Shown here piece after piece: positions 26,948 to 36,232 of a DNA stretch of 64,000 nt. Under the pieces are notes generated by a model, which saw only the letters and a program-made list of their open reading frames with translations, searched no databases and was not told the origin of the DNA. The translations under genes and the position numbers were made by a program. This stretch comes from Radicibacter daui (GTDB lineage Bacteria; Pseudomonadota; Alphaproteobacteria; Radicibacterales; Radicibacteraceae). The stretch is taken from positions 2,562,501 to 2,626,500 of the forward strand of contig CP131056.1 of assembly GCA_030657355.1 (NCBI GenBank). The letters run 5' to 3'. Numbering within the stretch: position 1 is the stretch's first letter; every line of letters starts with the position of its first letter.

Positions 26948-28741
26948 CTACTCGATCCTGAGGGTAAGGCGGGTTCCGACGGCCGGGATCAGCACCCGGA
27001 AGATCCGCTCCGGCCATGCTTTTTTCAGTCTTGGGTCGGTGATCCCGACTTCCTCCAACTCAAGCACTCCGCCGCCGGAAACATCGATCCGCGCCAGATC
27101 ACCGATCACGATGGAAGGACCGGAAAAGGCCGGCTTTTGCGCAAAGATGAGCGAGAGGGTGACCGGCAGATCGCTGTCGAACTCATCCTCGATTTGGGCG
27201 CCCTGCCCCTTGAGAAGCCGCGCCGTGCGCCGGTAGTGGCGCAGCTTCGCCTCGGGCGGATAGGCGCCCGCGATATCCATGGCGATACTGGCTTCAGCTG
27301 CGGTGAGCGTTACATCGACATCCCGCGCGGCAAAGGCACTGCCCGCCTGCTGCATGACCCCGCCAACCGTCGGCAAATTGTGCCAGGCGGATTGCATGGT
27401 CCAGATTTCGTAGCGGCGGGAAGAAAAGGTTTTGGCCGTATAACTCTCGACGCCGATATCGATCAGTACCGGCTCGCCCTTCTTGTAGAGCGTGATACTG
27501 CCGACATCATTGTGGTTATGGCTGTCGCCATTGTCGCCGGCCTTGGCGGCCAGAACGAAGCTCCGGTCGCGGGCGATCATCAGGCCGATACTGGGATAGA
27601 AGATATCCGGCGGGGGCGTGTCCCTGCCCTTGTGCGTCTGCAAGGTTTCCGCCGTGAAAGCGGCCTGCAGGCGGTAGAAAAGATTGATCTCTTCCGGCAG
27701 GTCGGGCGCTTCCTCGTCCGCCCAGTCCCGCGCCGCAAAATCCATCAGCAGGGTGGAGCCGACGGCCTTGCCGAACAGGAATTCCCGCGCGCCGCAGCGC
27801 TCCGTCACCGCCGAACAATCGGAAAAATTGATGTAACGCGGCCCTTCGACATGCACATGGGCGATGTACTCGGCCATGCCCCGCAGTTTGGGTTCCCGCC
27901 AGAGCGGAGCAAAAGCTTGCGGCGCTGCGGCAGAAAGCAGAGCGAGGGCATTGAAGAGGCAAAGGCCGGCGTGGCGGTAATAAAGCGCCCCTTCCTCGCA
28001 GGCCCCATCCTCCCCGTAATCCTTGAGAAAGGCATCCAGGCTTCCCGCCGCCTTGCGCACGATGGCCGTAAGGTTTGGCGTCTCGCACCCGAGAGCAAAG
28101 GCCGCCAGCAGGACATTTTGCGTGCACCAGGCCGTCCAGTTATTCATCGGCTCGTCGCCGCGCCCCATCCACCAGAAATGGGTCGCCAGATAAGGCTCCA
28201 GAATGCGGTGGCGAACCTCGCGGTCGATGCGCTCGCCGATTTGCGGGCTGACCGCGTCAAGCGCCGTTCCCAGCACCAGCTTCAGCACAGCCAGCAACGC
28301 CCCGGTTTCAGCGGCAAAAAGATCGATAAGGTGCCGCGTGGCATCCGGCAGCGGCAGGCACGGCGTATCGCGCTCATAGGTGTTGTGCGCCGGCAGCTGC
28401 CAGCCGCTCTCCTCCACAATCAGAAAAATGCCTTCGATGATGAGATCGAGAAAGCGGCCCCTTGCCTCGACACATTCCGCCATCACCAGTGCGTTGAGGC
28501 GCCGGCGGCGCGCGAAATAACGCTCCTCAAACCGCGTGCGGTTGCCGTTGCGGGTAAAATCCAGCCACAGGGTCACCGGCAGCAGCGGCCATTTACCGCC
28601 CAGCGCCGCCTCGCCCGCGGCCAGCAGGCGGCAGCGAACATCCGCCGGCAGCCCCGCCCACGCCTGCCGGTCATCGGCAGGTGGAACAAGGGCAAAATCG
28701 GCAAATTCTTGAGGCAGGAGATCAAGCCGCTCGGCGAACAT
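26948..28741 (-). CDS. Heparinase II/III-family polysaccharide or oligosaccharide lyase
   Basis: A 597-residue protein without a signal peptide: an alpha/alpha toroid (about 40-370) followed by a beta-sandwich (about 380-590). Diagnostic segments are MNNWTAWCTQNVLLAA (about 199) and AKAGDNGDSHNHNDVGSITL with the His-Asn-His cluster, then GEPVLIDIG. Such lyases break the uronic acid linkage by beta-elimination, leaving an unsaturated uronate, which the GH88 enzyme of the divergent operon would remove. Cytoplasmic location suggests action on imported oligosaccharides. The polymer (heparin-like, hyaluronan-like or alginate-like) is not defined; no sulfatase is present. Confidence 0.8.
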   Translation of the reverse strand: MFAERLDLLPQEFADFALVPPADDRQAWAGLPADVRCRLLAAGEAALGGKWPLLPVTLWLDFTRNGNRTRFEERYFARRRRLNALVMAECVEARGRFLDLIIEGIFLIVEESGWQLPAHNTYERDTPCLPLPDATRHLIDLFAAETGALLAVLKLVLGTALDAVSPQIGERIDREVRHRILEPYLATHFWWMGRGDEPMNNWTAWCTQNVLLAAFALGCETPNLTAIVRKAAGSLDAFLKDYGEDGACEEGALYYRHAGLCLFNALALLSAAAPQAFAPLWREPKLRGMAEYIAHVHVEGPRYINFSDCSAVTERCGAREFLFGKAVGSTLLMDFAARDWADEEAPDLPEEINLFYRLQAAFTAETLQTHKGRDTPPPDIFYPSIGLMIARDRSFVLAAKAGDNGDSHNHNDVGSITLYKKGEPVLIDIGVESYTAKTFSSRRYEIWTMQSAWHNLPTVGGVMQQAGSAFAARDVDVTLTAAEASIAMDIAGAYPPEAKLRHYRRTARLLKGQGAQIEDEFDSDLPVTLSLIFAQKPAFSGPSIVIGDLARIDVSGGGVLELEEVGITDPRLKKAWPERIFRVLIPAVGTRLTLRIE

Positions 28742-28801
28742 GTCGCACCGTTTCTTCCCGGTTTTCTGGCCCGCCGTTGCCCGGCAGGTCTCAAGTCATT
28801 T

Positions 28802-28842
28802 CCCACTTGTGTTACCTGTAAATGAAATGTAATACAAGTGGG
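28802..28842. promoter_or_regulatory. Large inverted repeat between divergent promoters
   Basis: CCCACTTGTGTTAC (28802-28815) and GTAATACAAGTGGG (28829-28842) pair over 14 bases with one mismatch around a 13-base AT-rich spacer. It sits midway between the lyase and importer genes. Each arm contains ACTTGTRTTAC, a FadR/GntR-type half-site also found by the GntR gene, so it is the likely operator of the locus. Nearer the permease, CATTCCGG (28889-28896) and CCGGAATG (28921-28928) form a leader hairpin just before the ribosome-binding site. Confidence 0.65.
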
Positions 28843-28940
28843 CGAAAAGAACGCCAGACCGGGCATACCGGCGGCAAACAAGGGCAAACATTCCGGCGGG
28901 CGCCGACAGGCCGGCCCGAACCGGAATGAACGGGAGGAAA

Positions 28941-29876
28941 ATGGTGGCAAGCACCCCCAGCAACGGCGGGCAGAAGCCGGCACGGCGCAGGGCGCTGTCA
29001 CGACGCCAGCGCAAGCTGCGTTCGTATCTGGTTGCTTATTCCTTCATTGCCCCGAACTTCGCCGGCTTTGCCATCTTCACGCTCGGGCCGATCCTGTTCG
29101 CCTTCGCCCTCGCCTTCATGCACTGGGACGGCTCGAACCATATCGGCTTTGCCGGGCTCGATAATTTCTGGAAGCTCTTCCACGATGCCGGCTTCATTGC
29201 CGCCTTCTGGAACACCATCATCTACACGGCGTTTTCGGTGCCGCTTACCATGGTCTGCGCGCTGGGGCTGGCCATCCTGCTCAACCAGAAACTCGCCGGG
29301 CGCAATTTCTTCCGCACCGCCGCGTTCTTTCCCTACGTCGCCTCGCTGGTGGCCGTCGCCGTGGTCTGGAACATGCTGTTTAACCCGGAAATGGGCCCGG
29401 TGAACATGATCCTCTATACCTTCGGCGTCGACCCGAAGGACCTGCCTGGCTGGGCTGCCGACAAGGACTGGGCGATGGTGACCATCATCCTGTTCGGCAT
29501 CTGGAAGAACATGGGCTACTTCATGGTCATCTATCTGGCCGGGCTGCAGGGCATCAATGCCGAGCTCTATGAGGCCGCCGATCTGGATGGCGCCACCGCC
29601 TGGCAGAAATTCTGGAACGTCACGCTGCCGCAGCTTACCCCGACGACCTTCTTCGTCTCGGTCATGCTGACCATCCAGTCCTTCAAGGTCTTCGACCAGG
29701 TTTTCATGATCACCCAGGGCGGGCCCGGCACCTCGACGCTGGTGCTGGTCTATCACATCTACAACGAGGCCTTCATTTCCTGGGATCTGGGTTATTCCAG
29801 CATGGTGGCGCTCGTTCTCTTCCTGCTCGTGCTGGTGGTGACTGTCGTGCAGTTCCGCCTGACGCGTGAAGAGTGA
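28941..29876 (+). CDS. Sugar ABC importer permease (MalF/UgpA type)
   Basis: A 311-residue inner-membrane subunit with six hydrophobic segments. The EAA coupling loop is EAADLDGATAWQKFWNVTLP (about 200-220), characteristic of CUT1 sugar importers. The N-terminus is basic. ATG 28941 is preceded by GGGAGG; ATG 28926 would be 15 bases earlier without one. First gene of the rightward operon with its partner permease, GH88 hydrolase, ATPase, YesL protein and binding protein. Likely imports uronate-containing oligosaccharides. Confidence 0.9.
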   Translation: MVASTPSNGGQKPARRRALSRRQRKLRSYLVAYSFIAPNFAGFAIFTLGPILFAFALAFMHWDGSNHIGFAGLDNFWKLFHDAGFIAAFWNTIIYTAFSVPLTMVCALGLAILLNQKLAGRNFFRTAAFFPYVASLVAVAVVWNMLFNPEMGPVNMILYTFGVDPKDLPGWAADKDWAMVTIILFGIWKNMGYFMVIYLAGLQGINAELYEAADLDGATAWQKFWNVTLPQLTPTTFFVSVMLTIQSFKVFDQVFMITQGGPGTSTLVLVYHIYNEAFISWDLGYSSMVALVLFLLVLVVTVVQFRLTREE

Positions 29877-29893
29877 GCGGGAGGCCAAGACCC

Positions 29894-30730
29894 ATGAAAA
29901 TCGCCGGCATCAAGATCAATACCAGCCGTCTTGCCCTCTACCTTCTGGCGATCGCCATCACCATCGTGATGCTGATGCCTTTTGCCTGGATGTTGTCCGC
30001 CTCGCTGAAGCTGAACCGCGAGGTTTTCCAGTTCCCCATTCACTGGATACCGCCGCATCCGCGCTGGCAGAACTACATCGACATCTGGACCAAGATCCCG
30101 CTCACGACCTTTATCTACAACACCGCCAAGATCACCATCATCGTCACGCTCTTGCAGTTGCTGACATCAAGCTTCGCCGCCTATGCCTTCGCCAAACTGC
30201 GCTTTCCCCATCGGGACCTGCTGTTCCTGGGGTATGTCGCCACCATCGCCATGCCCTGGCAGGTCTATATGGTGCCGCAGTTCCTCATGATGCGGGAAAT
30301 GGGGCTCTACAACACCCACCTCGCCATCATCTGCCTGCAGGCCTTCACTGCCTTCGGCGTGTTCCTGATGCGCCAGTTCTATATGTCGATCCCCGATGAG
30401 CTGTGCGAGGCCGCCCGGGTCGATGGCATGAGTGAGTACCGCATCTGGTGGAACATCATGCTGCCGCTCTCCCGACCGGCGCTCTCCACCCTCACGATCT
30501 TTACCTTCGTCTTCGCCTGGAACGACTTTCTCGGGCCGATGATCTACCTGACCAAGACAGAACTGAAGACGATCCAGATCGGGCTTCGCATGTTCATCTC
30601 CCAATATTCGGCCGAATACGGGCTGATCATGGCGGCTTCCGTGGTCGCTCTGGTTCCGGTGCTGGCCGTCTTCCTCGTGCTGCAACGTTTCTTCGTTGAA
30701 GGCATCGCCTCTTCCGGTCTCAAGGGCTGA
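29894..30730 (+). CDS. Sugar ABC importer permease (MalG/UgpE type)
   Basis: A 278-residue partner permease with six hydrophobic segments. The CUT1 coupling loop is EAARVDGMSEYRIWWNIMLP (about 180-200), and AWNDFLGPMIYL near the end is typical of MalG-type subunits. Start ATG 29894, 18 bases after the first permease's stop, with GGGAGG upstream. The GH88 gene begins 4 bases after its stop. Confidence 0.9.
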   Translation: MKIAGIKINTSRLALYLLAIAITIVMLMPFAWMLSASLKLNREVFQFPIHWIPPHPRWQNYIDIWTKIPLTTFIYNTAKITIIVTLLQLLTSSFAAYAFAKLRFPHRDLLFLGYVATIAMPWQVYMVPQFLMMREMGLYNTHLAIICLQAFTAFGVFLMRQFYMSIPDELCEAARVDGMSEYRIWWNIMLPLSRPALSTLTIFTFVFAWNDFLGPMIYLTKTELKTIQIGLRMFISQYSAEYGLIMAASVVALVPVLAVFLVLQRFFVEGIASSGLKG

Positions 30731-30733
30731 GCC

Positions 30734-31906
30734 ATGACCATCCTCACCAATCCCCTTTCCATCCGGCCGATCAGCGATGAAGAAGTGCGCGCGGCGCTGG
30801 ACGCCGCCGTGGCGCAGGTACGGCGCAACCTGCCGGCCTTCACTTACGCGGCGCAGAACCATTCCAGCGTCGATAACTTCTATCCGGCGGTGGCGAATGA
30901 CCAGTGGACGGCGGGGTTCTGGCCCGGGGAAATCTGGCTTGCCTACGAGCATACCGGTGACAAGACCTTCCGCCATGCCGCGCAAATCCAGGTGCAGAGC
31001 TTCCTTCACCGGATCGAGAACCGCATCGCGACCGACCATCACGATATGGGCTTTCTCTACAACCCCACCTGCGTGGCGGCGTGGAAGCTGGTGGGCGATG
31101 AAGATGGCCGCAAGGCGGCCCTTCTGGCCGCCGACCAGCTGATCGAGCGTTTCCATCCGGTAGGCGGCTTCATCCAGGCCTGGGGCGAGATGGGGGCGGC
31201 GGATAATTACCGCTACATCATCGACTGCCTTCTGAACCTGCCGCTGCTCTACTGGGCAAGCCGGGAGACCGGCGACAGCAAATACCGCGACATCGCCCTT
31301 ATCCATGCCCGCACCACACTCGCCAACTCCGTGCGGCCGGATGATTCCACCTGGCACACCTTCTACATGGACCCGGTGACCGGCGGGCCGGTGCGCGGCG
31401 TTACCTGCCAGGGCTACCGTGACGATTCAAGCTGGGCGCGCGGCCAGGCCTGGGCGATCTACGGCATGGCGCTTTCCTGGCGCTATGAGGCGCTGCCGGA
31501 ATATCGGGAAAGTTTCGACCGGCTGCTCGCCTATTACCTGAAGCGCCTGCCCGCCGACCTTGTCCCCTACTGGGATCTCATCTTCACCGAAGGAGACGAG
31601 CCGCGGGACAGTTCTTCTGCCGCCATCGTGGCCTGCGGCCTTCTGGAAATGGCAGACCTTGTCGGCGGCGAAGAAGCTGACGGCTGGCGCCAGTTGGCGC
31701 GCCGGATGGTGAAGAGCCTTGTCGACAATTATGCCGTAAGAGACCCGGCGATTTCCAACGGCCAGGTGCTGCACGGCACTTATTCCAAGAAAACCCCGTT
31801 CAACACCTGCACCGGCGAAGGCGTCGATGAGTGCGTGGCCTGGGGTGACTACTACTACATGGAGGCGCTGACCCGCCTTTCCCGCAACTGGTCCTCCTAC
31901 TGGTGA
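30734..31906 (+). CDS. Unsaturated glucuronyl hydrolase (GH88)
   Basis: A 390-residue alpha/alpha-barrel enzyme that hydrates the double bond of the terminal unsaturated uronate left by lyases, releasing a keto-uronate. Both catalytic aspartates of Bacillus UGL have counterparts: Asp104 in HHDMGFLYNP and Asp164 in YIIDCLLNLPLL. Further typical motifs are DQWTAGFWPGEIWLAYE, DDSSWARGQAWAIYG and RDSSSAAIVACGLLE. No signal peptide, consistent with cytoplasmic action after import. Lies between permease and ATPase genes. GH105 is the related alternative (rhamnogalacturonan), but the HDMGF and DCLLNLP patterns fit GH88. Confidence 0.88.
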   Translation: MTILTNPLSIRPISDEEVRAALDAAVAQVRRNLPAFTYAAQNHSSVDNFYPAVANDQWTAGFWPGEIWLAYEHTGDKTFRHAAQIQVQSFLHRIENRIATDHHDMGFLYNPTCVAAWKLVGDEDGRKAALLAADQLIERFHPVGGFIQAWGEMGAADNYRYIIDCLLNLPLLYWASRETGDSKYRDIALIHARTTLANSVRPDDSTWHTFYMDPVTGGPVRGVTCQGYRDDSSWARGQAWAIYGMALSWRYEALPEYRESFDRLLAYYLKRLPADLVPYWDLIFTEGDEPRDSSSAAIVACGLLEMADLVGGEEADGWRQLARRMVKSLVDNYAVRDPAISNGQVLHGTYSKKTPFNTCTGEGVDECVAWGDYYYMEALTRLSRNWSSYW

Positions 31907-31944
31907 GATGGACGTTCTGACTTCAAGGAATTGCGGAAGAAGCA

Positions 31945-33054
31945 ATGGCTGCCATCTCGCTCAAGAAACTGAACAAGTCCTTTGGCCCGCTTACGGTCGT
32001 GCACGATATCGACCTTGAGATCGGCGACAAGGAGTTCCTGATCCTCGTCGGCCCGTCCGGCTGCGGAAAATCCACCACGCTGCGCATGATCGCGGGGCTT
32101 GAGGAGATCACCAGCGGTGAACTCTGGATCGGCGACGAGATGGTGAATGACGTTCCCTCCAAGGACCGCGATATCGCCATGGTGTTCCAGAATTATGCGC
32201 TTTACCCGCATATGACGGTTTACAAGAACATGGCTTTCGGCCTGCATCTGCGCCGCGCCCCGAAGGAAGAAACCGACGCCAAGGTGCGCGAGACGGCGAA
32301 GATCCTCGATATCGAGCATCTGCTGAACCGCAAGCCCAAGGCGCTTTCCGGCGGCCAGCGCCAACGTGTGGCACTGGGGCGCGCCATGGTGCGCGACCCT
32401 GCCGTGTTCCTGCTGGACGAACCGCTCTCCAACCTCGATGCCAAGCTGCGCGGCACCATGCGTGCCGAGATCAGCAAGCTGCACAAAAGGCTGGATGCCA
32501 CCTTCATCTATGTGACCCACGATCAGGTGGAAGCCATGACCATGGCCGACCGCATCGTGGTGATGCGCGGCGGGCACATCCTGCAGGTGGATACCCCGCA
32601 GAACCTTTATGACCGGCCGATCAACATGTTCGTCGCCGGTTTCATCGGCGCCCCGCAGATGAACATGCTGGAGGTGACGGTAAAGCGCAGCGGCGACGGC
32701 TGGGTGGGCCTGTTCGATGGCCTGGAGCTACCATTGCCACTGGGGGAAAAGGCGGATCGCCTGATACCTTACGAAGGCCGCACCGTGGTGCTGGGCCTGC
32801 GCCCGGAAAACCTGCACGAGGCCATGCCCGTTGGCGTGGCGCCGGAAGCAACCGCAACCCTTGAGGCCCAGGTGGAACTTGCCGAGCCGATGGGCGCGGA
32901 AGTGCATCTCAACATTCTGGCCGGCGGCCACAGCATGATTGCTCGCGTCTCCCCGCGCTGCAAGGCACGGGATGGCGACCGGGTGAGCCTGATTGCCGAC
33001 CTCGGCAGCCCGCATCTGTTCGACAAGGAAACCGAGCAGTCGATCCTCTACTAA
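31945..33054 (+). CDS. Sugar ABC importer ATPase (MalK/UgpC type)
   Basis: A 369-residue nucleotide-binding subunit. Walker [10 protein letters not shown] is at about 37-45, the signature [15 protein letters not shown] at about 134, Walker [17 protein letters not shown], and switch [17 protein letters not shown]-terminal TOBE/OB regulatory domain (about 240-369) is complete. It should drive the two permeases encoded upstream; related MalK proteins sometimes serve several importers. Confidence 0.92.
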   Translation: MAAISLKKLNKSFGPLTVVHDIDLEIGDKEFLILVGPSGCGKSTTLRMIAGLEEITSGELWIGDEMVNDVPSKDRDIAMVFQNYALYPHMTVYKNMAFGLHLRRAPKEETDAKVRETAKILDIEHLLNRKPKALSGGQRQRVALGRAMVRDPAVFLLDEPLSNLDAKLRGTMRAEISKLHKRLDATFIYVTHDQVEAMTMADRIVVMRGGHILQVDTPQNLYDRPINMFVAGFIGAPQMNMLEVTVKRSGDGWVGLFDGLELPLPLGEKADRLIPYEGRTVVLGLRPENLHEAMPVGVAPEATATLEAQVELAEPMGAEVHLNILAGGHSMIARVSPRCKARDGDRVSLIADLGSPHLFDKETEQSILY

Positions 33055-33098
33055 AAACCCCGCGCCTTATTGGCGCAGCGAAAGGTGTGTAACGGGCC

Positions 33099-33794
33099 AT
33101 GAAATGGCTGACAGAAAGCTTCACCAGGGAAGGGCCGGGCATCCCCAAGGATGAACCGAAGAAAACCGGGTTGGCGCTTTTTGCCCAGATTCTGCGGCGC
33201 GAATGGTGGGAGCTCTTCAAGCTCAACCTCGCCATCATCGTCTTCTCGCTGCCCCTTATCACCATCCCCGCCACCCTCGCCGGCGCCATGCGGATATGCC
33301 AGCTGATGGTGGAGGATGAGAACATCTACCTGATGCGGGAATTTACCGGCGCGTTCCGGCGCCTGTTCTGGCGCGCGAGCCTGTGCGGCCTTGCCTTTGG
33401 CGCGGTGCTGGCCATCGCGGGCTACGGTGTTTTTGTCTATGCCCAGCTGGTGCCGCAGGCGCTGCCCTATGCGCTCGCACTGGCGCTGGCGGTCGTCACC
33501 AGCCTTTTCCTGTGGATGGTGGCCGCGCATTTTTTCCTGCTGATGGTGCGGGCGCCGGCGCTTTCCACGGCAACGTTGCTGCGCCTTTCCGCGCTCGCCG
33601 CGCTTTATCGCCCGTTGCCCGCGCTTGGCGCCCTCGCCTTCATCGCCGCGCTGTGGCTTGCGCACATCCTGTTCTACCCGGCCTCCGTCTTCATGCCGGT
33701 GGCCTTCAATTTCTCGCTCGGGACGCTGGCGCTGGTTTTTGCCACCTGGCGCGCGAGCGAGTTCGCCCTGTCCCGGGAGCAGCAGAGCGCCTGA
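33099..33794 (+). CDS. YesL-family (DUF624) membrane protein
   Basis: A 231-residue protein with about five hydrophobic segments and the DUF624 pattern (TLAGAMRICQLMVEDENIYL, then REFTGAFRRLFW). B. subtilis YesL lies in the rhamnogalacturonan utilisation cluster next to a similar importer. Members regularly accompany CUT1 oligosaccharide transporters, but their role is unknown. It lies between the ATPase and binding-protein genes. Confidence 0.85.
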   Translation: MKWLTESFTREGPGIPKDEPKKTGLALFAQILRREWWELFKLNLAIIVFSLPLITIPATLAGAMRICQLMVEDENIYLMREFTGAFRRLFWRASLCGLAFGAVLAIAGYGVFVYAQLVPQALPYALALALAVVTSLFLWMVAAHFFLLMVRAPALSTATLLRLSALAALYRPLPALGALAFIAALWLAHILFYPASVFMPVAFNFSLGTLALVFATWRASEFALSREQQSA

Positions 33795-33865
33795 GACAGG
33801 GAAAAAACTTCAACAAGAACGCACCGGCAAAAAACAAGGCCGATGCCCATAACGGAGGAGACGAC

Positions 33866-35125
33866 ATGAGAAAGATCATCGCGGCAGCCTTGCTGTCGAG
33901 CGCCGGGCTGCTACCCCTTTCCGCCCATGCCGAAGACCAGGTGACCATCAACTGGGCGCTGTGGGACTGGGCCGCCACGGCCTATTACCAGCCGCTTATC
34001 GATGCCTTCCAGGCCAAGCACCCGAATATCAAGGTCGCCTATACCGACCTTGGATCGGCCGATTATTCAACCATGGCGATGACGCAGCTTGCCGGCGGCG
34101 CCAGCGATCTTGACGTCGTCACCATCAAGGACGTGCCGGGTTACGCCAACATGATCAAGGCGAACGCCCTGCTGCCGCTCAATGACGACATGAAGGCGGC
34201 CAAGATCGATGCTGCTGCCTATGGCGGCCTTGTCGAGGCGCTGACGGTCAAGGGCAATACCTACTCCCTGCCGTTCCGCTCCGATATCTGGATCACCTAC
34301 TACAACAAGGACCTGTTTGACGCAGCAGGCGTGCCCTACCCGACCAACGACATGACGCTGGCCCAGTTCGACGAGAAGGCCCGCAAGCTGGCAAGCGGTT
34401 TCGGTGCCAACAAGGTGTATGGCGCCCTGTTCCACACCTGGCGTTCTGCCGTGGAGATGCCCTGCATCATCGACGGCAAGCACACGCTGATCGACGGCAA
34501 GTATGACTTCCTGAAACCCTGTTACGACCGGGTGCTGAAGCTGCAGGAAGAAGGGGTGGTACCCACCTACGCTTCGCTCAACTCCACCAAGACCCACTAT
34601 TCCGGCCCCTTCTTCAACGGCACCATCGCCATGATGCCGATGGGCAGCTGGTTCGTGGGCACCCAGATCAAGAAGGTGAAGTCCGGAGAGTCTCTCTCCA
34701 AGAACTGGGGCATCGCGGCCTTTGCCCATCCCGACGGGGTTGAAGCCGGCTCGACCGCAGCGGTGGTGACGGCGCTTGCCGTGAATGCCAACTCCAAGCA
34801 CCAGCAGGCCGCGCTCGACTTCGTCAACTTCGTCACCGGCCCGGAAGGCGCCGCCGTTGTCGCCAAGACCGGCACGCTGCCCGCACTCAAGACCGACGAG
34901 GTACTGGCTACCATCACTTCCACCCCGGGTTTCCCGCAGGATGAAACCAGCCTCAACGCCCTGCGCTCCAAGAAGGCCTACCTGGAGCTGCCGGTGGATT
35001 TGAAGGCTGCGGACATCGAGGTGGTGCTGAACCGCGCCCATGACGCCATCATGACCAACAACATTTCGGTCGAAGATGGCCTCAAGCAGATGGATGACGG
35101 CGTGCAGGCCATCCTCAAGAAATAA
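33866..35125 (+). CDS. Periplasmic sugar-binding protein (CUT1 family 1)
   Basis: A 419-residue solute-binding protein. Signal peptide: MRKIIAAALLSSAG with cleavage near AHA-ED (residue 23). The mature start has VTINWALWDWA and HPNIKVAYTD, and family segments include FRSDIWITYYNKDLFDAAG and FFNGTIAMMPMGSW. The ATG at 33866 follows GGAGGAG. Placed last in the operon and followed by a strong terminator. Presumably binds unsaturated or intact uronate oligosaccharides for the permeases. Confidence 0.9.
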   Translation: MRKIIAAALLSSAGLLPLSAHAEDQVTINWALWDWAATAYYQPLIDAFQAKHPNIKVAYTDLGSADYSTMAMTQLAGGASDLDVVTIKDVPGYANMIKANALLPLNDDMKAAKIDAAAYGGLVEALTVKGNTYSLPFRSDIWITYYNKDLFDAAGVPYPTNDMTLAQFDEKARKLASGFGANKVYGALFHTWRSAVEMPCIIDGKHTLIDGKYDFLKPCYDRVLKLQEEGVVPTYASLNSTKTHYSGPFFNGTIAMMPMGSWFVGTQIKKVKSGESLSKNWGIAAFAHPDGVEAGSTAAVVTALAVNANSKHQQAALDFVNFVTGPEGAAVVAKTGTLPALKTDEVLATITSTPGFPQDETSLNALRSKKAYLELPVDLKAADIEVVLNRAHDAIMTNNISVEDGLKQMDDGVQAILKK

Positions 35126-35150
35126 CCGGCGCCGCCGGTAACGGCAAAAG

Positions 35151-35188
35151 GGCCCGGAAGGTGACTGCCTTCCGGGCCTGTTCTTTTT
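35151..35188 (+). terminator. Strong terminator of the importer operon
   Basis: GGCCCGGAAGG-TGACTG-CCTTCCGGGCC forms a perfect 11-base stem followed by TGTTCTTTTT. It begins 25 bases after the binding-protein stop. On the other strand the tail CTTTTG gives weaker termination for the convergent LacI gene. Confidence 0.85.
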
Positions 35189-35200
35189 CAGCCGACCACT

Positions 35201-36229
35201 TCAGGATCTCGCCGGCCCCGTCGATGCCCGCACGACAAGCGGCCCGGCAAACTCGGTAAGGGTCACGCTGGCCTCCGGCGCCTTCATCCGCTCCAGAAGA
35301 CGCCTGAGGCCAAAGGCCCCTATTTCCCGCCTTAGCACCCGCACGGTGGTGAGCGCCGGTGAGGACAATCCCGCCATCGGGATATCGTCAAAGCCGATGA
35401 CGGAGACATCCTCGGGCACACGAAGTCCCGCCTCCGCCAGCGCGGCCATAGCGCCGAAAGCGCTGGCATCGTTGCAGCACTGAATGGCGGTGAAATCCGT
35501 CTTGCCCAACCGGGCAAGACGTTCTCGCACCGCTTCATAGGCAAGATCGCTGCGCATATCGGCCAGTTCGACCACAAGGTCCGGATCGAAGGGCAGACCG
35601 GCCATCTGTATCGCCTCCCCGGCGCCGTGAAGGCGGTCGCGCACCGGCAGGCGCCGGCCATGGGTCAGATGCAGAATGCGGCGATGGCCGAACCCCAACA
35701 GGTGACCCGCCGCCGCATAACCGCCCGACCGGTTGCCGGCAGAGATCGCATCGAGCCGCATCAGCGGGTCCGATCCGTTGACGATCACCGCAGGGATGCC
35801 TTGCTGGGCGAGACGTCCGATCAACGTCTCGTCATGGAAAGACAGCAGCACATAACCCTGCCGGGCGCCGTCCCCTTCTGCGTCCGTCAGAGGCACCGGC
35901 TGCCCCTCGCCCATCAGGCTGTAGGAGAGCGTGATACCCAGCTCGTCACAGGCCTGCTGGATGCCGGAAAAAAGCTCCATCTGGAACTCGGGCGCCCCGG
36001 CCGCGGCCACCGCCATGGTGGCAAGCACCGTAACGGTCAGGGAATTCCCGGCAGCGCCCACATAATTCAACCGGTCGGCCGCCGCCTGCACCTTCGCCCG
36101 CACAGGATCGGACAGCCCCGCTGCCCCGCTGAGCGCCCGCGAGGCGGTGCTGATGGAAACACCGGCAAGCTCCGCGATTTCGCGGAGCGTTACCTTGCTT
36201 CTGGTGGTTTCTTCACCCACGCCCGTCAC
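35201..36229 (-). CDS. LacI-family regulator of polysaccharide genes
   Basis: A 342-residue LacI/GalR repressor. The HTH is VTLREIAELAGVSISTASRA, followed by the hinge helix region near VQAAADRLNYVG and a periplasmic-binding-protein-like core (VSVIGFDDIPMAGLSSPALT). The GTG at 36229 is 3 bases after the DUF2264 stop; GTG 36220 has better spacing from GAGGGG and may be the true start. Co-transcribed with DUF2264. A palindrome in front of DUF2264 is the likely operator, giving autoregulation. Confidence 0.85.
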   Translation of the reverse strand: MTGVGEETTRSKVTLREIAELAGVSISTASRALSGAAGLSDPVRAKVQAAADRLNYVGAAGNSLTVTVLATMAVAAAGAPEFQMELFSGIQQACDELGITLSYSLMGEGQPVPLTDAEGDGARQGYVLLSFHDETLIGRLAQQGIPAVIVNGSDPLMRLDAISAGNRSGGYAAAGHLLGFGHRRILHLTHGRRLPVRDRLHGAGEAIQMAGLPFDPDLVVELADMRSDLAYEAVRERLARLGKTDFTAIQCCNDASAFGAMAALAEAGLRVPEDVSVIGFDDIPMAGLSSPALTTVRVLRREIGAFGLRRLLERMKAPEASVTLTEFAGPLVVRASTGPARS

Positions 36230-36232
36230 CCC

